A stretch of 64,000 nt of DNA. Origin: Endozoicomonas sp. GU-1. GTDB taxonomy: Bacteria > Pseudomonadota > Gammaproteobacteria > Pseudomonadales > Endozoicomonadaceae. A program made the translations under genes and the position numbers. How positions within the stretch are numbered: the first letter of the stretch is position 1; each line of letters begins with the position of its first letter. Under the pieces are notes generated by a model. That model was not told the DNA's origin. It searched no databases and saw only the letters and a list, made by a program, of their open reading frames with translations. The stretch lies in the NCBI RefSeq assembly GCF_027366395.1, contig NZ_CP114771.1:2604001-2668000 (forward strand), written 5' to 3'. Shown here in pieces: positions 38,354 through 47,147 of this stretch.

Positions 38354-39202
38354 TTATACCCCCGGAGACAGTAAGTCGCTTTGATAATCATCTGCAGGAA
38401 AGTGAAAAGGAACAGGCCCGTCGGGCAGCCCCTGCATAAACTGGCAGACCCTGGCATCCGTTGAGCTCAACATCTCCTCAGGGCTGCCGGAACCAATCAC
38501 TTCACCATCGGCGATCAGGTAGAGTACATCCGCGATGCTGGCCGTTTCATGAAGATCATGGGAAACAATAATACTGGTGATGCCCAGCGCCTGGTTCAGC
38601 TTACGAACCAGCTCCACCAGCACGCCCATGGCAATCGGATCCTGTCCGACAAAGGGTTCATCGTACATCACCATTTCAGGGTCCAGGGCAATGGCCCTGG
38701 CCAGGGCAACGCGCCGACTCATACCGCCGGATAACTCACTGGGCATTAATGACCATGCACCGCGCAGCCCCACCGCATGGAGCTTCATCAGTACGATATC
38801 ACGGATCATGGTTTCCGATAGCTGGCTGTGAATGCGCAGGGGGAAGGCGACATTCTCAAAAACAGACAAATCGGTAAACAGAGCCCCGCTCTGGAACAGC
38901 ATGCCCATTTTACGACGCTGAACAAATAACTGATCTCTCGTCAGATCAGCCAGATCCTGACCATCCACCACAATCGAGCCCCGGTCGGGTAGCAGCTGAC
39001 GGCCAATCAACCGCAGCAGGGTGGTCTTGCCGGTGCCTGAAGGCCCCATAATACCCACCACTTTGCCACGGGGTATATCCATGTCGATATTTTTGAAGAT
39101 CGCCCGGGAACCTCGATAAAAGGTCAAACCCCGAATCTCGACAAAATTATCGGTGCGGTTTTCGTTGCTGTGTTGTTCACCTGAAGAGATGGAATTCATC
39201 AT
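38354..39202 (-). CDS. mlaF: Phospholipid ABC transporter ATP-binding protein MlaF
   Basis: An ABC ATPase of 282 residues from the ATG at 39202. It has Walker A GIMGPSGTGKTTLLRL, signature LSGGMSRRVALARA, Walker B MVMYDEPFVGQDP and the H-loop IIVSHD. It powers the Mla transporter with MlaE. An upstream TTG at 39223 is less likely than the ATG pair at 39202/39199. It is the first gene of the minus-strand mla run. The 253 bases to the divergent yrbG start must hold promoters for both directions. Confidence 0.96.
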   Translation of the reverse strand: MMNSISSGEQHSNENRTDNFVEIRGLTFYRGSRAIFKNIDMDIPRGKVVGIMGPSGTGKTTLLRLIGRQLLPDRGSIVVDGQDLADLTRDQLFVQRRKMGMLFQSGALFTDLSVFENVAFPLRIHSQLSETMIRDIVLMKLHAVGLRGAWSLMPSELSGGMSRRVALARAIALDPEMVMYDEPFVGQDPIAMGVLVELVRKLNQALGITSIIVSHDLHETASIADVLYLIADGEVIGSGSPEEMLSSTDARVCQFMQGLPDGPVPFHFPADDYQSDLLSPGV

Positions 39203-39455
39203 TGGGTTCGCAGATCCCTGCAACAGACAGAATGTAAAAGTCTTCCAGTTCCAATATTATGACCTGTTTCACACTTTAATTGCACCTTCCAGTACATCAA
39301 TTACCTTGAAACCGTATGCCAGACAACTACAGACAAATTATATCGGAGGAATTTTCTGCTGACAGGATCAATTCAGAGGGTAATACAGTTGCATTGTCTG
39401 CCTGATTTTCCCTACACTTCTCTCCTTTATATGAATTCTTGAGAACTCCCCCGGA

Positions 39456-40418
39456 ATGAGTCCTGCCATTTATGCCATAGCCGCCATTGTTGTTGGCTTC
39501 ATACTACTTACCTGGAGTGCAGACCGCTTTGTTGGCGGAGCTGCCGCTACGGCAAAAAACTGGGGTATATCCCCCATGCTGATCGGCTTGACCGTTGTTT
39601 CCATCGGCACATCTGCGCCAGAAATTCTGGTATCGCTGATGTCTTCTCTCCAGGGGCACAACGATATCGCGGTTGGCAACGCCATTGGTTCCAATATTGC
39701 CAATATGGGGCTGGTGCTTGGACTAACCGCGCTTATCGCACCACTGCCGGTCAAAACAGCACTGGCCAAACGGGAAATACCCTGGCTGTTACTGGTCACG
39801 GTGATTGCCGGTGCCTGCCTTGCCAACAACTACCTTGGGCTGATAGAAAGCCTGGTGCTGCTCAGTGGCCTGTTCGTTACCCTTTATCTGATGGTGACCT
39901 GGCAAAAATCCCACCCGGAAGAACCTCTGGCAGAGATTGAAGAGATCGAAGAGCTGCCTTCAGCCAAAGCGTACCTGGAACTGGTGGGCGGACTGGTACT
40001 GCTGCTGGTCAGCGCCCAGATTCTGGTTTGGGGGGCAACGGAAATCGCCACTTGGCTGGGTGTCAGTGAGCTGATCGTTGGTTTGACGGTGGTCGCCATT
40101 GGCACCAGCCTGCCGGAGCTGGCTGCATCGGTAGCCAGCGCCCTGCGTGGCCACCATGATATTGCCCTGGGCAATGTGGTGGGCTCAAACATCTTCAACC
40201 TGCTGGCCGTTCTGTCAATGCCCGGACTGGTCCGTCCCGGAGCCATCAGTGAATCCGTTTTCTCCCGAGATTATACCGTGATGCTGGCATTTACCGTTCT
40301 GCTGGCGGCCATGGCCATCGTCGGTAAAAAACCCAAAACGCTGGGACGTTTTGCAGGTATTATCTTTCTGGCAGGGTATGCCTGCTATGGCACATGGCTG
40401 TACGTACAAACGGTTTAA
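39456..40418 (+). CDS. yrbG: Calcium/sodium antiporter family protein YrbG
   Basis: A 320-residue inner-membrane protein of the CaCA cation exchanger family with about ten helices. The two alpha-repeat signatures are clear: GLTVVSIGTSAPEILVSL with AVGNAIGSNIANMG, and GLTVVAIGTSLPELAASV with ALGNVVGSNIFNLL. An acidic loop (EEPLAEIEEIEELPS) separates the halves. The physiological ion is not established for YrbG proteins. It is the first gene of the conserved plus-strand yrbG-kdsD-lpt run, divergent from mlaF. Confidence 0.93.
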   Translation: MSPAIYAIAAIVVGFILLTWSADRFVGGAAATAKNWGISPMLIGLTVVSIGTSAPEILVSLMSSLQGHNDIAVGNAIGSNIANMGLVLGLTALIAPLPVKTALAKREIPWLLLVTVIAGACLANNYLGLIESLVLLSGLFVTLYLMVTWQKSHPEEPLAEIEEIEELPSAKAYLELVGGLVLLLVSAQILVWGATEIATWLGVSELIVGLTVVAIGTSLPELAASVASALRGHHDIALGNVVGSNIFNLLAVLSMPGLVRPGAISESVFSRDYTVMLAFTVLLAAMAIVGKKPKTLGRFAGIIFLAGYACYGTWLYVQTV

Positions 40419-40520
40419 ACCGGAGCTGAACGCTCCTCCCCCTGAACTATTTTATCCCGGAGTCTGAAAGGTTATGCTTTGCCACAACATCCTGACAGCT
40501 CCTGCAAAGGCTTTACTGAA

Positions 40521-41495
40521 ATGACCTCTGACCAGAATTTTATTGAAATTGGTCGTCGTACCATCCAGATCGAAAAGGATGCGATTGAAGCGTTGCTGCC
40601 TCGTGTTGGTGAAGACTTCAGCAATGCCTGCCGGTTAATGCTGGAATGCCGGGGCCGAATTGTCGTGGTGGGGATGGGAAAGTCAGGACATATCGCCCGT
40701 AAAATCAGTGCCACCCTGGCCAGTACCGGTACACCGGCGTTTTATGTCCATCCCGGCGAAGCCAGCCATGGTGACATGGGCATGATCACCGCAGACGATG
40801 TGGTGCTGGCTATTTCCAACTCCGGTGAAACCGGCGAAGTCATCACCTTGCTGCCGCTGTTCAAACGAATGGGGGCTGCGCTGATCAGCATGACCGGCAA
40901 ACCCGCGTCAACACTGGCGCAAGCCGCTGAAGTAAACCTGAACACAGGGGTTGATAAAGAGGCCTGCCCACTGGACCTGGCACCCACATCCAGCACCACC
41001 ACTCAACTGGTTATGGGTGACGCGCTCGCCATTGCGCTGCTGGAAGCCCGAGGCTTTACCGCAGAAGACTTTGCATTTTCCCACCCCGGCGGCGCCCTGG
41101 GTCGCAGGCTGCTACTGAAAGTGCAGGATATCATGCATGACGGCAATCGAATCCCGACGGTGAAAAAAGGTACACGCCTGGGTGAAGCGCTGCTGGAAAT
41201 GACCCGAAAAGGTCTCGGCATGACCTCCATTATTGATGACCACAACGTGGTCGTTGGTGTCTTTACCGACGGTGATCTTCGTCGTGCACTGGATCACGGA
41301 GTTGACCCGCACAACACGACCATCGACGAGGTAATGACCATCAAGTGCACCACCATTACCCCTGATATTCTTGCCGCTGAAGCACTGAGAATTATGGATG
41401 ATCGCAAAATCAATGCGCTTATCTGTGTTGACCATGAGCGACATGCTGTTGGTGCCATTAATATGCATGACTTGCTGAAAGCGGGCGTGGTTTAA
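40521..41495 (+). CDS. kdsD: D-arabinose 5-phosphate isomerase KdsD
   Basis: A 324-residue enzyme that makes arabinose 5-phosphate for Kdo synthesis. It has an N-terminal SIS domain (VVVGMGKSGHIARKISATL, STGTPAFYVHPGEASHGDMGM, SNSGETGE) and two C-terminal CBS domains (about residues 200-324). I use the ATG at 40521 (MTSDQNFIE); a TTG at 40479 is possible. The next gene in most relatives is kdsC, but here only 78 bases with a tandem repeat separate kdsD from lptC. Confidence 0.95.
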   Translation: MTSDQNFIEIGRRTIQIEKDAIEALLPRVGEDFSNACRLMLECRGRIVVVGMGKSGHIARKISATLASTGTPAFYVHPGEASHGDMGMITADDVVLAISNSGETGEVITLLPLFKRMGAALISMTGKPASTLAQAAEVNLNTGVDKEACPLDLAPTSSTTTQLVMGDALAIALLEARGFTAEDFAFSHPGGALGRRLLLKVQDIMHDGNRIPTVKKGTRLGEALLEMTRKGLGMTSIIDDHNVVVGVFTDGDLRRALDHGVDPHNTTIDEVMTIKCTTITPDILAAEALRIMDDRKINALICVDHERHAVGAINMHDLLKAGVV

Positions 41496-41501
41496 ACGCT
41501 T

Positions 41502-41556
41502 TTTATCAGGCTCAAGGTATTTATCAGGCTCAAGGCTATTTATCAGCCCAAGGCTA
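41502..41556 (+). repeat. Three tandem 18-19 bp repeats between kdsD and lptC
   Basis: The unit TTTATCAGGCTCAAGGCTA occurs at 41502-41519 (one base shorter), 41520-41538 and 41539-41556 (with GCCC for GGCTC). It occupies the place where kdsC would be expected. No coding frame. Confidence 0.85.
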
Positions 41557-41573
41557 TCAGTTTCGGAACCCGG

Positions 41574-42155
41574 ATGACCTCTCGCAATCATCTTATTATC
41601 GCTGCAATCCTGCTACTGCTGGCCGCTGGCTATTGGACCTACGACGGTGCAATAGTAACGGTCAGTGCCAGCCCCTCGGAAATCATCCGCCAGGATGCCG
41701 ACTACTTTCTGGTGGACGCCCTGGTTAAGGAGTACGACGCTACCGGAGCGCTGCAATACCAGTTGCAGTCGGACAGCATTACCCATTACCCCCACAATGA
41801 CAACACACTCCTGCAACAACCTACTCTGACGAACCTCAGTGACAGTGGACAACTCACTGTGTCAACGTCAGATAACGGAAAATTACTGCCCGGTGGCAAA
41901 GATATTGAACTGTGGGATAATGTCGTGGTTATCCAGAGCAGCCCGTCCGTCAGGCAACAGGGCTATGAGCAAAAACTCAGAATGGACACCGATTTCCTGA
42001 CCATTGCGACGGATAAGGAAATTGCCGATACCGATCGTCCTGTGCTGATCACCAGCGACATCGGAGAGACCCGAGCCATTGGGATGACCGCCTGGTACCA
42101 GCAGGGAAAGATTCAATTAAAGTCCAGAGTACGGGGAGTCTATGAGACTGAGTAA
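41574..42155 (+). CDS. lptC: LPS export inner-membrane protein LptC
   Basis: A 193-residue protein with one N-terminal transmembrane helix (LIIAAILLLLAAGYWTY) followed by a periplasmic beta-jellyroll domain. Segments such as DYFLVDALVKEYDATGALQYQLQSD and the later ELWDNVVV match LptC. It receives LPS from LptB2FG and passes it to LptA. It is directly followed by lptA (52-base gap). Confidence 0.93.
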   Translation: MTSRNHLIIAAILLLLAAGYWTYDGAIVTVSASPSEIIRQDADYFLVDALVKEYDATGALQYQLQSDSITHYPHNDNTLLQQPTLTNLSDSGQLTVSTSDNGKLLPGGKDIELWDNVVVIQSSPSVRQQGYEQKLRMDTDFLTIATDKEIADTDRPVLITSDIGETRAIGMTAWYQQGKIQLKSRVRGVYETE

Positions 42156-42207
42156 GCTGATCATTCACACAATCATTGATATCTCCCTGTCAGGGAAACG
42201 ATAACCC

Positions 42208-42753
42208 ATGACACGACGACCAAAAGCAAAAGCACTCCTGAACAAACAATGGCTTGTCGGGCTGTTATTTGTCCCATTTATGGCCATGGCCTTACCCGCT
42301 GATCGCCAGCAGCCCATCCAGATCGATTCAGACACGGCTGACATTGATAATAAAAAAGGGGTGTCTGTGTATCGTGGTGATGTGGTCATGACCCAGGGCA
42401 CCACACGCATCACCGGTGATGTTATTACCATCTACACCCGGGATCGGGAGTTGACCAGGGTCATTGCCCGGGGCAATAAGGCCAGGGCTTACTATGAAGA
42501 GCTGCAACCCGGTGAACAGGGAATGGTTCAGGCCTGGGGCAACACCATTCGCTACGATGTGGAGAGTGACCAGATTGAACTGATCAAAAATGCCCAGCTC
42601 TCGCAAAAGGGAGACACCTTTACCGGCGAACAGATTGACTACAACCTGACCCTGCAGACCGTCAATGCCAAAGGCACGCCCAGTCAGGGAGACAATGGCC
42701 GGGTACAGATGGTCATTCAACCCCGTCAGGAAAAAGCGGCCAGCACGAAATAA
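42208..42753 (+). CDS. lptA: LPS export periplasmic bridge protein LptA
   Basis: A 181-residue protein with an N-terminal signal peptide (LVGLLFVPFMAMA, likely cleaved before LPADRQ) and the OstA/LptA beta-jellyroll. Typical segments are IDSDTADIDNKKGVSVYRGDVVMTQGT and TGEQIDYNLTLQTVNAKG. It forms the periplasmic bridge that carries LPS to LptD. An inverted repeat separates it from lptB. Confidence 0.95.
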   Translation: MTRRPKAKALLNKQWLVGLLFVPFMAMALPADRQQPIQIDSDTADIDNKKGVSVYRGDVVMTQGTTRITGDVITIYTRDRELTRVIARGNKARAYYEELQPGEQGMVQAWGNTIRYDVESDQIELIKNAQLSQKGDTFTGEQIDYNLTLQTVNAKGTPSQGDNGRVQMVIQPRQEKAASTK

Positions 42754-42758
42754 TCGAA

Positions 42759-42821
42759 CGCTGCCCGCTACCCGCCGCCCGTAAAAGCATTAGTCTTATC
42801 TTTTTCGGGCAGCGGGCAGCG
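42759..42821. repeat. Inverted repeat between lptA and lptB
   Basis: CGCTGCCCGCTACCCG (42759-42774) and CGGGCAGCGGGCAGCG (42806-42821) are inverted copies with one mismatch around a 31-base loop that ends in TTTTT. It could form a strong RNA hairpin and modulate lptB expression, or it may be a processed repeat element. Confidence 0.7.
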
Positions 42822-42869
42822 CTCTAAACAACACACTTTGTTTTCACACTCAGGTTAACAGACAACCGG

Positions 42870-43595
42870 ATGGCAACCCTCAAGGCAGAACATCTTAGCA
42901 AAAGCTACAAAGGCAGAGAGGTGGTGAAAGATGTCTCTCTACAGGTTAACAGTGGTCAAATCGTTGGCCTGCTGGGCCCTAATGGTGCAGGAAAGACCAC
43001 CTGTTTTTATATGATTGTCGGGCTGGTAAAAGCCAATGGCGGCAAAGTCAGCATTGATCAGCAGGACCTGACCTTTCAGGCCATGCACCACAGAGCCCGT
43101 GCCGGTATCGGTTACCTCCCCCAGGAAGCCTCTATATTTCGTCGTCTGTCCGTGCGGGACAATATCCTGGCCATTCTGGAAACCAGGAAAGACCTCAATA
43201 AACAGCAGCGCGCCGAAAAAATGGAGTCGCTGCTGGATGAGTTCAATATTGGCCATATTCGTGACAGTGCCGGCATGGCACTATCCGGCGGTGAAAGAAG
43301 ACGGGCAGAGATTGCCAGGGCACTGGCCACTGACCCGACCTTTATTCTGCTGGACGAACCTTTTGCCGGCGTTGACCCGATCTCCGTTGGCGATATCAAG
43401 TCCATCATCCGTCATTTGCAAAACCGGGGTATCGGGGTACTGATCACCGACCATAACGTCCGGGAAACACTGGATATCTGTGAGAAGGCCTATATCGTCA
43501 GCGAAGGGCATATCATCGCAGAAGGCGACAGCCATACGGTACTGTCCAACCAGACGGTTCGTGACGTTTATCTTGGGCACCAGTTCAGCTTGTAA
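42870..43595 (+). CDS. lptB: LPS export ABC transporter ATP-binding protein LptB
   Basis: A 241-residue ABC ATPase with Walker [19 protein letters not shown]-loop [12 protein letters not shown], signature [14 protein letters not shown], Walker [16 protein letters not shown] and H-loop ITDHNVRE. It drives LPS extraction with LptFG. In most gammaproteobacteria rpoN follows directly; here rpoN starts 20 kb further on. Confidence 0.97.
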   Translation: MATLKAEHLSKSYKGREVVKDVSLQVNSGQIVGLLGPNGAGKTTCFYMIVGLVKANGGKVSIDQQDLTFQAMHHRARAGIGYLPQEASIFRRLSVRDNILAILETRKDLNKQQRAEKMESLLDEFNIGHIRDSAGMALSGGERRRAEIARALATDPTFILLDEPFAGVDPISVGDIKSIIRHLQNRGIGVLITDHNVRETLDICEKAYIVSEGHIIAEGDSHTVLSNQTVRDVYLGHQFSL

Positions 43596-43644
43596 CTCTG
43601 TGTTCCCAGCCGCAGCCAGTACATCATTTCGGTGAGTTTGATGC

Positions 43645-43750
43645 GTACCATCTCCGTTCGTCCTGAGCCTGTCGATGGGCGTAAACTCCGGCCCATGATA
43701 GATCGTGCCAGACACCCTTCGACTCCGCTCAGGATAAACGGAGATGGTAC
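43645..43750. repeat. 106-bp palindromic intergenic repeat (CGTCCTGAGC type)
   Basis: Arms GTACCATCTCCGTTCG..CTGAGC (43645-43668) and its near-inverse (43727-43750) enclose a loop that includes CCTGTCGATGGGC and CCCTTCGACTCC. This matches the widespread bacterial intergenic repeat with a CTGAGC-TTGTCGAAGG core, recognised from memory. It lies downstream of lptB and could end its transcript. Confidence 0.75.
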
Positions 43751-43880
43751 AAGTCAATCTCATTGAAATAACAAAGTCTCCCGGAACTGACACCAGCAGC
43801 ACCTGGCCTGACAGAGCCCTTTTGAGAAAGGTAACTGTCAGGCCACGGGTGGTGGGCTGCAACTTCTGAATGACGGGATA

Positions 43881-44531
43881 CTAAAAACGATAACCCATTG
43901 AAATAGAGGCTACCGGGTATACTTTATAACCACTTAACTCATCTTCCAGCTTTTGTTCTTCTTCTTTTAAATCTTCATTGAAGCCCGGTAAACCAGTTGC
44001 TGCTCCGGATGCTTTCAGGGAGACATCCCCTGAGCCTTGATAAAGCACGCCAAGATCAGCGCTGAAGATAAAACCGGCTGTCCCCGCAGAGCCTGATGTC
44101 CAGCCCATGCCGAGATAGGGTGCAAAGCTGTTGAATTCAACATCTGCATCCAGCCGATCAAGCGCATAAGGAGTGCCACCAATCTCAAAGTTATTCCCGT
44201 TCTTTGGCTTGCCCTCACCTTCAAGGGCATTACCATTGTAATAAGCGCCTGCGGTAAGCCTGAAACCACTGTTGTCAAACATATACCAGTCAGCCATTAC
44301 CCCAAAAGATGAAAGCTCCAGGTCAGCATCGTACTCGATTTCATCTTCCTCGAAATCGGTGCCAAAAGTGAAATAATTATACTGCCCCCTCAGCACCATA
44401 GAGTCCATTAGCCGATAGGAGCCGGTAATACCGGCCCCCAGGGTAGACATCCCCACTTCTACAGCGGTATCTGCAGCATTAGCCTGAAGCGCAAGTGAAA
44501 CAAAAGCAGCCATCATTGTTTTTTTAAACAT
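43881..44531 (-). CDS. Outer-membrane beta-barrel protein
   Basis: A 216-residue protein with a signal peptide (MFKKTMMAAFVSLALQANA) and alternating beta strands with aromatic girdle residues. It ends in MGYRF, the C-terminal Phe signal for BAM-mediated outer-membrane insertion. It probably has eight strands, in the OmpW/OmpX size class. An acidic loop (about residues 56-70) and a charged segment (LKEEEQKLEDE) are surface-loop candidates. The specific family is not certain. It stands alone, convergent with lptB. Confidence 0.75.
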   Translation of the reverse strand: MFKKTMMAAFVSLALQANAADTAVEVGMSTLGAGITGSYRLMDSMVLRGQYNYFTFGTDFEEDEIEYDADLELSSFGVMADWYMFDNSGFRLTAGAYYNGNALEGEGKPKNGNNFEIGGTPYALDRLDADVEFNSFAPYLGMGWTSGSAGTAGFIFSADLGVLYQGSGDVSLKASGAATGLPGFNEDLKEEEQKLEDELSGYKVYPVASISMGYRF

Positions 44532-44558
44532 AACTCATTTCCACTGGTATGTTATATA

Positions 44559-44722
44559 ACCCGGATATTTCATAAACGTGCTCCCAATCTCGCTTGTCCT
44601 TTGCCGCTCTAAGGGAGTTTTGCTCAGTCGACCGTACTCCCCGGTACGGCGCTCCCTCACAAAATCCCTTAGAGCGACAAAGTCCTGCGCGAGATTCGGG
44701 ACAGTTTATGAAATATCCGGGT
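44559..44722. repeat. 164-bp long imperfect palindrome
   Basis: The outer arms ACCCGGATATTTCATAAAC (44559-44577) and its exact inverse (44704-44722) are perfect. Inner arms continue with CTCGC..TCC and a CGCTCTAAGGGA block matched by TCCCTTAGAGCG. The centre has GTACTCCCCGGTAC. Nearly the whole element could fold into one hairpin. No coding frame is supported from 44532 to 44999. A single arm motif recurs at 18644. Confidence 0.8.
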
Positions 44723-44999
44723 AAAGCTGGTTATATGGAACTTGATAGTAAAAAAGGCTGATCCTGCCAAATGCCTTTAGAAAAAACACATTATTTTTTT
44801 GCTCAGGTTCCAGCTGATCAGCAAAGCATTCATGCAGCACGACACACCCACAGCGCCAGAAAATTGCGCTCTGTGATTCGATAATGGGAGATGAGTCAGG
44901 CAAAGTTAACTGGCAAAAATGCCAGATATGTCCGGTTATTGATCCTGGTCAATTTTATCTTCTATGTCATTAATGCCAGGAGCCTGTCCGAGAATAGCA

Positions 45000-45782
45000 T
45001 CAGATAATACGCATATCTTTGGCCAGAGCCACCAGATGCACCCGGTTTTCAGCACCCAGCCACTCGCGCAAATAGTTCAGGTGATAGTTCACCCCTTTCT
45101 CACTGAGGTTGATTTTGCTGGCAACCTCTTTGCTGCCCAGGCCGTTAGCCGTCAGCGTCAGCACATCCAGCGCCCGGTCACTGACCCTATCGTTCAGCCA
45201 GGGATTAAACAGGTAACTGTAGTCACGCATTAACAGGGTATGAAAATAGAAGCAGGCGTTGTACAACGATACCTGGTAATCCTTCAGCCAGCTGGCCAGC
45301 TCCTGGTCAGACAGCGGGCTGTTCAACATATACTGAGCGTGCCAGCCTCTGCCGGCCAGGCCATAAACCGGCACAAACAGTTGCGAGTGAATATCCAGGG
45401 CAGTAAAAAAATCCAGTATTTTTCGTTGTTGCTGAATACGGTGGTCTAAAGGCTCACGCTGAAACAACCGTTGGGCAGAAAAAATCTGTTGTCGGATGCG
45501 CTCATCACCACCGGTTTGCTGATGGTAGTTAGCCAGGGTCTCTATGCGCATCGTACCGATATAACGGTGTTCATGCTGCTGCATGGGCTGGTTGGAAAAA
45601 AACCGCCAGTCCGGAGACGGTATTTCATCCAGAATGCCGTAATACAGGAAGCCATTAAACCCCATCCGCTCAAAGGTCTGCCACATCTGCCGGGTTAATT
45701 CGGCGAGGGGAATGGGCTCCAGAGGGTTAGTTTCTGCCGGGATAATCGAGGGGAATAGACTTTCAGTAACCTGTGCATCCAT
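45000..45782 (-). CDS. LuxR-type transcriptional regulator
   Basis: A 260-residue protein with a C-terminal LuxR/GerE helix-turn-helix (about residues 190-255, LTLTANGLGSKEVASKINLS followed by VNYHLNYLREWLGAENRV). The N-terminal 180 residues resemble the autoinducer-binding fold in size and aromatic content, with WRFFSNQP and GWHAQYML segments. No luxI-type synthase is near, so it would be a solo receptor if it binds a signal. It lies 268 bases downstream of the pilus cluster on the same strand and may regulate it; this is inference. Confidence 0.8.
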   Translation of the reverse strand: MDAQVTESLFPSIIPAETNPLEPIPLAELTRQMWQTFERMGFNGFLYYGILDEIPSPDWRFFSNQPMQQHEHRYIGTMRIETLANYHQQTGGDERIRQQIFSAQRLFQREPLDHRIQQQRKILDFFTALDIHSQLFVPVYGLAGRGWHAQYMLNSPLSDQELASWLKDYQVSLYNACFYFHTLLMRDYSYLFNPWLNDRVSDRALDVLTLTANGLGSKEVASKINLSEKGVNYHLNYLREWLGAENRVHLVALAKDMRII

Positions 45783-46050
45783 AGCACCACCAAAACATTA
45801 TTCATCAAATATTGCGATGCAAAATCAAAACCCGCAGATTATTCGGCTAAAATATCAGATAACCGACAATGGACAAATATTATTTCCTTTGCGGATGACG
45901 CAGATCAACATACGACATGCCACTTTTCCGGCAAGTCTGACATTTGAACTCATTCGAGACCTAGCCCCGGTTTTTGCCATTTCCGGGTTAGTGAAGGGGC
46001 GACGGGTATTACAAGACCTGCCCCAGCGTTTCTTTCTGGTTAGACGGGAA

Positions 46051-47145
46051 TCATTCAGGATAAACAGTGATTTCCATAGTATCACTGTAAACACCAGCAG
46101 GAGCAGCATCTATGTCATCATAAATGGAAATAGTCAACTCCATATTTTTACCAGCACTGCAATCAAGCACGTTCGACGGCTTCCATCCGGTGTGTACAGG
46201 AGGGAGAGAACCATTATACGAGCCCCAGAAAAAAGAATAATTTTTGGTTCCGTCATCAATATTCATTGAATATCTAAGATAATTTTCAGCCTCATTAGAT
46301 AAGCGAAAATCGGACCATAGCCCTCCCTGGTCCGGTTCACCATTCTTGCTAGCAGGCATTAAAGAAAAAGTTTGAGCAACAGTAGTATATACACAGAACC
46401 GTTGAGTTCCCGTTCCATCGCTGCTGTTCAGCGTCATATCTCCAAGGCCACTGATCTGAATAAAATCCGGTATATCAAGCTCTATATAAAGATTAACAGG
46501 CCAATCAACATTGGCATCACCTGCAGTAATGCCTGCTGTGCTGGGCGCTTGATCTATGATAAAAGTCAATGTGCCAGAATGCTTGCCTGACTGCGTCAGC
46601 TTACCTTCTTTGATCAGGTCATTCAGGTTAGCTCCTATAGTGAGTTTAAAGTCAAGGCACTCTTCACAACGCAATAATTGCGGATTCGCAGCCCCCTCCC
46701 CAGTCCCAGCACCCCGAAAGTCACAATTATCAGAATTACATGCGTTATCTACCGGGAAATCCACACTCTTTTCGAATTCTGTCTGCTCGATAGAAACGGT
46801 GAGAGGTATTTCTGAGGTAGCATTGTTGAGTGTGACTCCAGCACTGCGCACGTTAAAATAGGCTGGTCGTGCACAACCAAAACGACCGCAAGAACGTATT
46901 TGGAATTCTTTTGTTACAGTAAACGAACCATTACTCGGATATGATACAGTCATTGCTGAAAGGGGCTGATCAAGTAGCGGCCCTCCTCCTCCCTCACAAA
47001 CGGACACTCCCGTTGAAGGTTGCGGGTTATTGTTGTCTGGGTTGGCTGGCACACACTGCAAAGCACTGACCTCCAACGGACCCAACAAACCCAAAAACAA
47101 AACACAGCTTACCCAACAAACCCAATTTTTGATTACTGCTGTCAT
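46051..47145 (-). CDS. Alternate chaperone-usher pilus minor (tip) subunit, CblD/CooD-like
   Basis: A 364-residue exported protein: signal peptide with hydrophobic WVSCVLFLGLLGPLEVSA, then a Cys-rich beta-sandwich region (at least ten Cys) and a second beta domain from about residue 210. It ends with the strand YSDTMEITVYPE. Its ATG is two bases after the usher stop, so it is coupled to it. The position after the usher and the two-domain layout match tip subunits of alpha-type (alternate) pili such as CooD or CblD. The receptor is unknown. Sequence similarity to those families is only partly recognisable. Confidence 0.65.
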   Translation of the reverse strand: MTAVIKNWVCWVSCVLFLGLLGPLEVSALQCVPANPDNNNPQPSTGVSVCEGGGGPLLDQPLSAMTVSYPSNGSFTVTKEFQIRSCGRFGCARPAYFNVRSAGVTLNNATSEIPLTVSIEQTEFEKSVDFPVDNACNSDNCDFRGAGTGEGAANPQLLRCEECLDFKLTIGANLNDLIKEGKLTQSGKHSGTLTFIIDQAPSTAGITAGDANVDWPVNLYIELDIPDFIQISGLGDMTLNSSDGTGTQRFCVYTTVAQTFSLMPASKNGEPDQGGLWSDFRLSNEAENYLRYSMNIDDGTKNYSFFWGSYNGSLPPVHTGWKPSNVLDCSAGKNMELTISIYDDIDAAPAGVYSDTMEITVYPE

Positions 47146-47147
47146 AA

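Noticed and set aside
44706-44903. A 65-codon minus-strand frame beside the palindrome
   Set aside because: It overlaps the palindromic arm and has no coding support.
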